Source: Muricauda sp. SCSIO 64092
GTDB lineage: Bacteria; Bacteroidota; Bacteroidia; Flavobacteriales; Flavobacteriaceae
Length of the DNA stretch: 64,000 bases
Assembly: GCF_023016285.1 (NCBI RefSeq)
Contig: NZ_CP095413.1
Location: 3,861,001-3,925,000 of the forward strand
Direction of reading: 5' to 3'
In this document: positions 60,776-64,000 of the stretch, in pieces
Position numbering within the stretch: position 1 is the stretch's first letter
Layout of the letters: each line of letters starts with the position of its first letter
Program-made: the position numbers and the translations under genes
The notes under the pieces: model-generated
Seen by the model: the letters and a program-made list of their open reading frames with translations, nothing else
The model's database searches: none
Told to the model about the DNA's origin: nothing

Positions 60776-61957
60776 ATGTCCCTAGATACCAGCAAACGAT
60801 ATGCCCAACGCGGGGTTTCTGCTTCTAAAGAAGATGTCCATAACGCCATTAAGAATGTTGATAAGGGACTTTTTCCAAAAGCCTTTTGTAAAATCGTACC
60901 GGATTATCTCACGGGCAGTGAAGACCATTGCCTGGTAATGCATGCCGATGGGGCAGGGACCAAATCCTCACTGGCCTATATGTATTGGAAGGAAACTGGC
61001 GATTTGAAGGTTTGGAAGGGAATAGCCCAGGATGCCCTTATCATGAATGTTGATGACCTTATCTGTGTGGGCGCAACGGATAATATTATGTTATCCTCCA
61101 CCATTGGTCGGAATAAGAACTTAGTGCCTGGAGCGGTGATTTCTGCATTGATCAATGGTACCGAAGAATTGATTTCCGATCTGGCAAGCCATGGCATTAC
61201 CATTCATTCCACCGGAGGGGAAACGGCAGACGTGGGGGATTTGGTCCGCACCATCATTGTGGATTCCACGGTTACTGCCCGAATGAAACGTTCGGATGTC
61301 ATTGACAATGCCAATATAAGGACCGGTGACGTCATTGTTGGTTTGGCGTCATACGGACAGGCAACCTATGAAACCGGATACAATGGGGGGATGGGAAGTA
61401 ACGGCTTGACTTCCGCGCGCCATGACGTATTTTCCAAATACCTTGCGAAAAAGTATCCGGAGAGTTTTGATGCATCCGTTCCTCCGGAACTGGTGTATTC
61501 CGGAAGCAAAAAACTAACAGATCCTATTGAGGATACCCCCTTGGATGCCGGAAAGTTGGTGCTTTCCCCAACACGGACCTATGCGCCGATCGTTAAAAAA
61601 ATCCTGGAGAAATATAACTCGGAACACATCCACGGTATGGTGCATTGCAGTGGAGGGGCACAGACCAAAATATTGCATTTCTTGGACCAGGGCCATGTCA
61701 TTAAGGACAAGCTTTTTGAGGTTCCGCCTTTGTTCAGGTTAATACAGGAACAGTCGGGTACGGATTGGAAGGAAATGTATCAGGTTTTCAACTGTGGCCA
61801 CCGCTTGGAACTGTATGTGGATGCTTCCATAGCGGACGATCTTATTTCCATTTCCAGGTCATTCCATGTGGATGCGCAGATAGTGGGCAGGGTGGAAGCA
61901 TCGGATAAAAAAAGATTGACCATACACAGTGAATTCGGAAACTTCCAGTATCCCTAA
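60776..61957 (+). CDS. purM: Phosphoribosylformylglycinamidine cyclo-ligase (AIR synthase)
   Basis: A PurM-fold enzyme of 393 aa from the ATG at 60776 (MSLDTSKRYAQRGVSAS). Motifs: CLVMHADGAGTKSSLAYMYW, MNVDDLICVGATDN, GAVISALINGTEELI, HSTGGETADVGD, and GLASYGQATYETGYNGG. It closes the imidazole ring in purine synthesis. The variant, slightly longer than E. coli PurM, is common in Bacteroidota. It lies next to the divergent DUF1080 gene and is followed by a Rieske gene after 52 bp. Confidence 0.95.
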   Translation: MSLDTSKRYAQRGVSASKEDVHNAIKNVDKGLFPKAFCKIVPDYLTGSEDHCLVMHADGAGTKSSLAYMYWKETGDLKVWKGIAQDALIMNVDDLICVGATDNIMLSSTIGRNKNLVPGAVISALINGTEELISDLASHGITIHSTGGETADVGDLVRTIIVDSTVTARMKRSDVIDNANIRTGDVIVGLASYGQATYETGYNGGMGSNGLTSARHDVFSKYLAKKYPESFDASVPPELVYSGSKKLTDPIEDTPLDAGKLVLSPTRTYAPIVKKILEKYNSEHIHGMVHCSGGAQTKILHFLDQGHVIKDKLFEVPPLFRLIQEQSGTDWKEMYQVFNCGHRLELYVDASIADDLISISRSFHVDAQIVGRVEASDKKRLTIHSEFGNFQYP

Positions 61958-62009
61958 TACGAATACCCTTGGAATTGCGTTCTTTTTATAACCCCAAAAA
62001 AGAATTGCT

Positions 62010-62441
62010 ATGGAAAGAAAAGAATTTTTGCGCTCCCTGGGAGCAAGTGCCGCTTTTGCCGTTGTATTTCCCTGTTTAGGAGGATGCTCCTCGGATGGTG
62101 AGGATTTGGAAACCTTTCCAGTTCCGGAAGGAGTGGATTTCACCATTGATTTAACATCGGCCGAGGCCGCACCCTTGGCTACAAATGGGGGTTTTATAAG
62201 ACAGAACTTTGTGGTGGTTGCCCGTAATCTGGAAGGGGAATTGGTCGCTGCCAGTCAGATTTGTAGTCACCAACAGACAGAGGAGGTCCGTTTTATTACA
62301 GAGAATGGTGGAATTTTTTTCTGCTCTACCCACGGCTCGCGTTTTGATCAGGACGGAACTCCATTGAATACCATCACGAACAATCCCTTAAAAGTATTCA
62401 ACACCGAACTGAACGGGGATATCTTGCGTATTTTTGAATAA
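62010..62441 (+). CDS. Rieske [2Fe-2S] lipoprotein
   Basis: A 143-aa protein. N-terminal signal with RKEFLRSLGASAAF followed by GGCSS (lipobox-like), so probably periplasmic and lipid-anchored, perhaps Tat-exported. The cluster motifs are CSHQ (C-x-H) and CSTHGSRFD (C-x-x-H). No catalytic partner is encoded beside it. It may act as an electron carrier or a small ferredoxin-like partner for an unknown oxidoreductase. Confidence 0.9.
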   Translation: MERKEFLRSLGASAAFAVVFPCLGGCSSDGEDLETFPVPEGVDFTIDLTSAEAAPLATNGGFIRQNFVVVARNLEGELVAASQICSHQQTEEVRFITENGGIFFCSTHGSRFDQDGTPLNTITNNPLKVFNTELNGDILRIFE

Positions 62442-62459
62442 GCTTTAAGTCTTCACCAA

Positions 62460-62894
62460 ATGAAATGTTGGCTTTGTACTTCGGTTTTGCTACTTCCTTT
62501 ATTGGGGATTTCCCAAAATTGGCAACCTGACTTTGATACCGCATTGTCCAAGTCTTCCGAAGAAAATAAGCCGGTCATTTTGGTCTTTTCGGGGTCGGAT
62601 TGGTGTGCACCGTGCATAAAACTGGAAAAAAGCATTTGGCAGTCCGAAGCTTTCAAAGAACACGCTTCAAAAAACTATGTCCTTTACAAGGCCGATTTTC
62701 CAAAAAAGAAGAAAAACGAGCTACCCCAGGAATTGTTGGATAGTCATAAGGAATTGGCACAGCAATTTAATCCAAAGGGGTACTTTCCCTTGGTTTTGGT
62801 TTTGGATAAGGATGCCAATGTTTTGGGAACAACTGGATATCAGGGATTTGGCCCCAAAAAGTATATTAAACTCCTAGATTCCTTCCTTCAATGA
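62460..62894 (+). CDS. Secreted thioredoxin-fold protein
   Basis: A 144-aa protein with a signal peptide (MKCWLCTSVLLLPLLGISQ) and a thioredoxin domain with active site WCAPC near residue 57-61 (SDWCAPCIKLEKSIW). The cis-Pro region is YFPLVLV. It starts 18 bp after the Rieske gene, and its end overlaps apbE by 4 bp (ATGA). Such proteins are fixed partners of the apbE/DUF4266/DUF3570 cluster. A role in redox or flavin-cofactor maturation at the envelope is likely. Confidence 0.85.
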   Translation: MKCWLCTSVLLLPLLGISQNWQPDFDTALSKSSEENKPVILVFSGSDWCAPCIKLEKSIWQSEAFKEHASKNYVLYKADFPKKKKNELPQELLDSHKELAQQFNPKGYFPLVLVLDKDANVLGTTGYQGFGPKKYIKLLDSFLQ

Positions 62895-63898
62895 AATGGT
62901 ATGCCCTCCTAGTTGTTTTAATGGTTGGCTTGGGATTGCAAGCCCAGGAGGAAAAGGATATTGTGGTAAAAAGGACATTGCACCTTATGGGGTCTACTTT
63001 TGAGATCAGTGTTGTGGCCCCAACGGAAGAAATAGGCTATATCAATATTGACGAGGCCGTATCCGAAATTAAACGTATTGAGGCCTTGATCTCCTCTTGG
63101 GATGAGAACTCCGAAACTTCTAAAATCAACAGAAATGCTGGAATACAACCAGTTAAGGTGAGCAGGGAGTTGTTTCTATTGATTGAGCGTTCCAAAAAAA
63201 TATCGGAAATTACCGATGGCGCCTTTGATATTTCCTATGCATCAATGGACAATATCTGGAAGTATGATGGGACCATGGATAAAATGCCCACAGCGTCCGA
63301 TGTAAAGGCCTCAATAGAAAAAATAGGGCATCAAAAGATAATTCTTGACCCGGATGAACAAACGGTTTTTTTACAAAAGGAAGGAATGCGAATTGGTTTT
63401 GGCGCCATAGGGAAAGGCTATGCGGCCGATATGGCGAAAGAGCTTTTAATTTCAAAGGGGGTTAAAGGGGGAATTGTGAACGCCTCTGGGGATTTGACTA
63501 CATGGGGAACACGTGAGACCGGTGAAAAATGGATGGTTGGAATTACCAATCCCGTTGAAAAGAATAAGATATATTCATGGTTGCCTGTTGTGGAATCTTC
63601 CGTGGCCACTTCGGGCAATTATGAAAAATACATTGTCTTTAAGGGCGAAAAGTATTCTCATATCATTGACCCAAGAACAGGTTACCCCACAAAAGGAGTA
63701 ACCAGCGTTTCCATTTTTTCCAAAAGGGCTGAGCTTTGTGATGCCCTGGCAACCGCCGTTTTCATTATGGGGAGGGACAGTGGAATACATTTAATAAATC
63801 AGTTGGATGGGGTGGAAGTGGTCCTTGTGGATGGGGATAACAAAATCCATAAAAGCGCGGGAATCGTTTTTGATACGAACCAATATGTAGAAAAATGA
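62891..63898 (+). CDS. apbE: FAD:protein FMN transferase
   Basis: A 335-aa ApbE with a signal peptide (residues 1-18). Motifs: MGSTFEISVVAP, ISSWDENSETSKINRNAG, IGFGAIGKGYAADMAKELL and GIVNASGDLTTWGTR, then VVESSVATSGNYEKY and HIIDPRTGYP (the Mg/FAD site). It attaches FMN covalently to flavoproteins such as RnfG/NqrC. Translationally coupled to both neighbours (4-bp overlaps). Confidence 0.95.
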   Translation: MKWYALLVVLMVGLGLQAQEEKDIVVKRTLHLMGSTFEISVVAPTEEIGYINIDEAVSEIKRIEALISSWDENSETSKINRNAGIQPVKVSRELFLLIERSKKISEITDGAFDISYASMDNIWKYDGTMDKMPTASDVKASIEKIGHQKIILDPDEQTVFLQKEGMRIGFGAIGKGYAADMAKELLISKGVKGGIVNASGDLTTWGTRETGEKWMVGITNPVEKNKIYSWLPVVESSVATSGNYEKYIVFKGEKYSHIIDPRTGYPTKGVTSVSIFSKRAELCDALATAVFIMGRDSGIHLINQLDGVEVVLVDGDNKIHKSAGIVFDTNQYVEK

Positions 63899-64000
63899 AG
63901 GGAGTTTTAGTTTGTTTGGTACTGCTTTCCATGACCACCTCATGCGTGGCGGTCAAAGAGTATGAGAAGATTTATCTGAACGATGAAGAGATGCAGCTTG
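63895..64000 (+). CDS. DUF4266 lipoprotein (partial, cut by the window end)
   Basis: A gene starting at ATG 63895 and overlapping apbE by 4 bp. The first 35 residues read as a lipoprotein signal (LVLLSMTTSCVAVKE) followed by YEKIYLNDEEMQL, the DUF4266 signature. DUF4266 is a short lipoprotein that in many Gammaproteobacteria and Bacteroidota follows apbE and precedes a DUF3570 barrel gene. The rest lies outside the window. Confidence 0.85.
   Translation, partial: MKGVLVCLVLLSMTTSCVAVKEYEKIYLNDEEMQL

Noticed and set aside
1..64000. CRISPR array or cas genes
   Set aside because: No regularly spaced short repeats were found. The tail modules are spaced irregularly and are not identical, so they are not a CRISPR array.

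Overview
This window is chromosomal DNA from a marine-type member of the Flavobacteriaceae (Bacteroidota), most like the Allomuricauda/Maribacter/Zobellia group. The family call is firm and the genus is a guess. Supporting signs are a type IX secretion (T9SS) C-terminal sorting domain, a BlaI/M56 pair whose peptidase ends in a TonB-plug-like tail, paired type II and type III glutamine synthetases, PCMD and META lipoproteins, a DUF4266 gene beside apbE, frequent TTG starts, and promoter boxes of the Bacteroidota form TAnnTTTG. No CRISPR array, rRNA operon, plasmid origin or complete prophage was seen.

Layout. 0-8 kb: a small orphan protein, a secreted sugar-isomerase-like TIM barrel, a secreted beta-helix protein, a membrane protein with an HTH-like N-terminus and a LamG-like C-terminus, a TetR/GH20 operon with a clear operator candidate, and an HD hydrolase. 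8-15.4 kb: a leftward run of envelope genes (DUF481, META lipoprotein, coiled-coil lipoprotein, PCMD lipoprotein, beta-barrel, serine hydrolase) plus a short-chain dehydrogenase. 15.5-23.5 kb: an outer-membrane protein and a periplasmic nitrate reductase operon (58-aa secreted peptide, napD, napA, four-haem napB, four-haem lipoprotein, Fe-S protein, NrfD membrane subunit, small protein). There is no NapC; quinol oxidation is presumably done by the Fe-S/NrfD pair. 23.8-30.1 kb: a GNAT enzyme, then a TetR-controlled envelope export operon (LolA-like protein, two FtsX permeases, LolD-like ATPase, outer-membrane beta-barrel). 30.4-36.3 kb: an alpha/beta hydrolase and a 1,302-residue leucine-rich-repeat T9SS adhesin with five tandem ~83-residue repeats.

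36.5-40.8 kb is the most unusual part. Downstream of a tRNA-Arg(ACG) gene lies a series of short copies of the tRNA 3' end, each followed (in the tRNA direction) by a palindromic terminator. Single genes sit between them: an IS110-family recombinase, an AT-rich DUF6615-like gene and an AT-rich secreted tail-fibre-like gene. Two 180-bp copies (178 identical positions) flank the latter two genes. This looks like a cassette array, or a pile of old integration scars, built on a tRNA 3' end.

40.8-51.3 kb is mostly core genome: apt, a small conserved protein, an SPFH protein, an M56/BlaI signalling pair, a Ca2+/Na+ antiporter, divergent glutamine synthetases II and III, and a serine/threonine dehydratase-like enzyme. 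51.3-57.4 kb is accessory: a methyltransferase, two orphan proteins each followed by a TTGCCAACA motif (possible remnants of integron-like cassettes), an AraC regulator, a metallophosphoesterase, a phage-type small membrane protein, a GNAT enzyme and a DinB-like protein. 57.6-64 kb: a LytTR regulator, an acyltransferase-3, a DUF1080 lipoprotein, purM, a Rieske protein, and the start of a thioredoxin/apbE/DUF4266 operon that runs off the end of the window.
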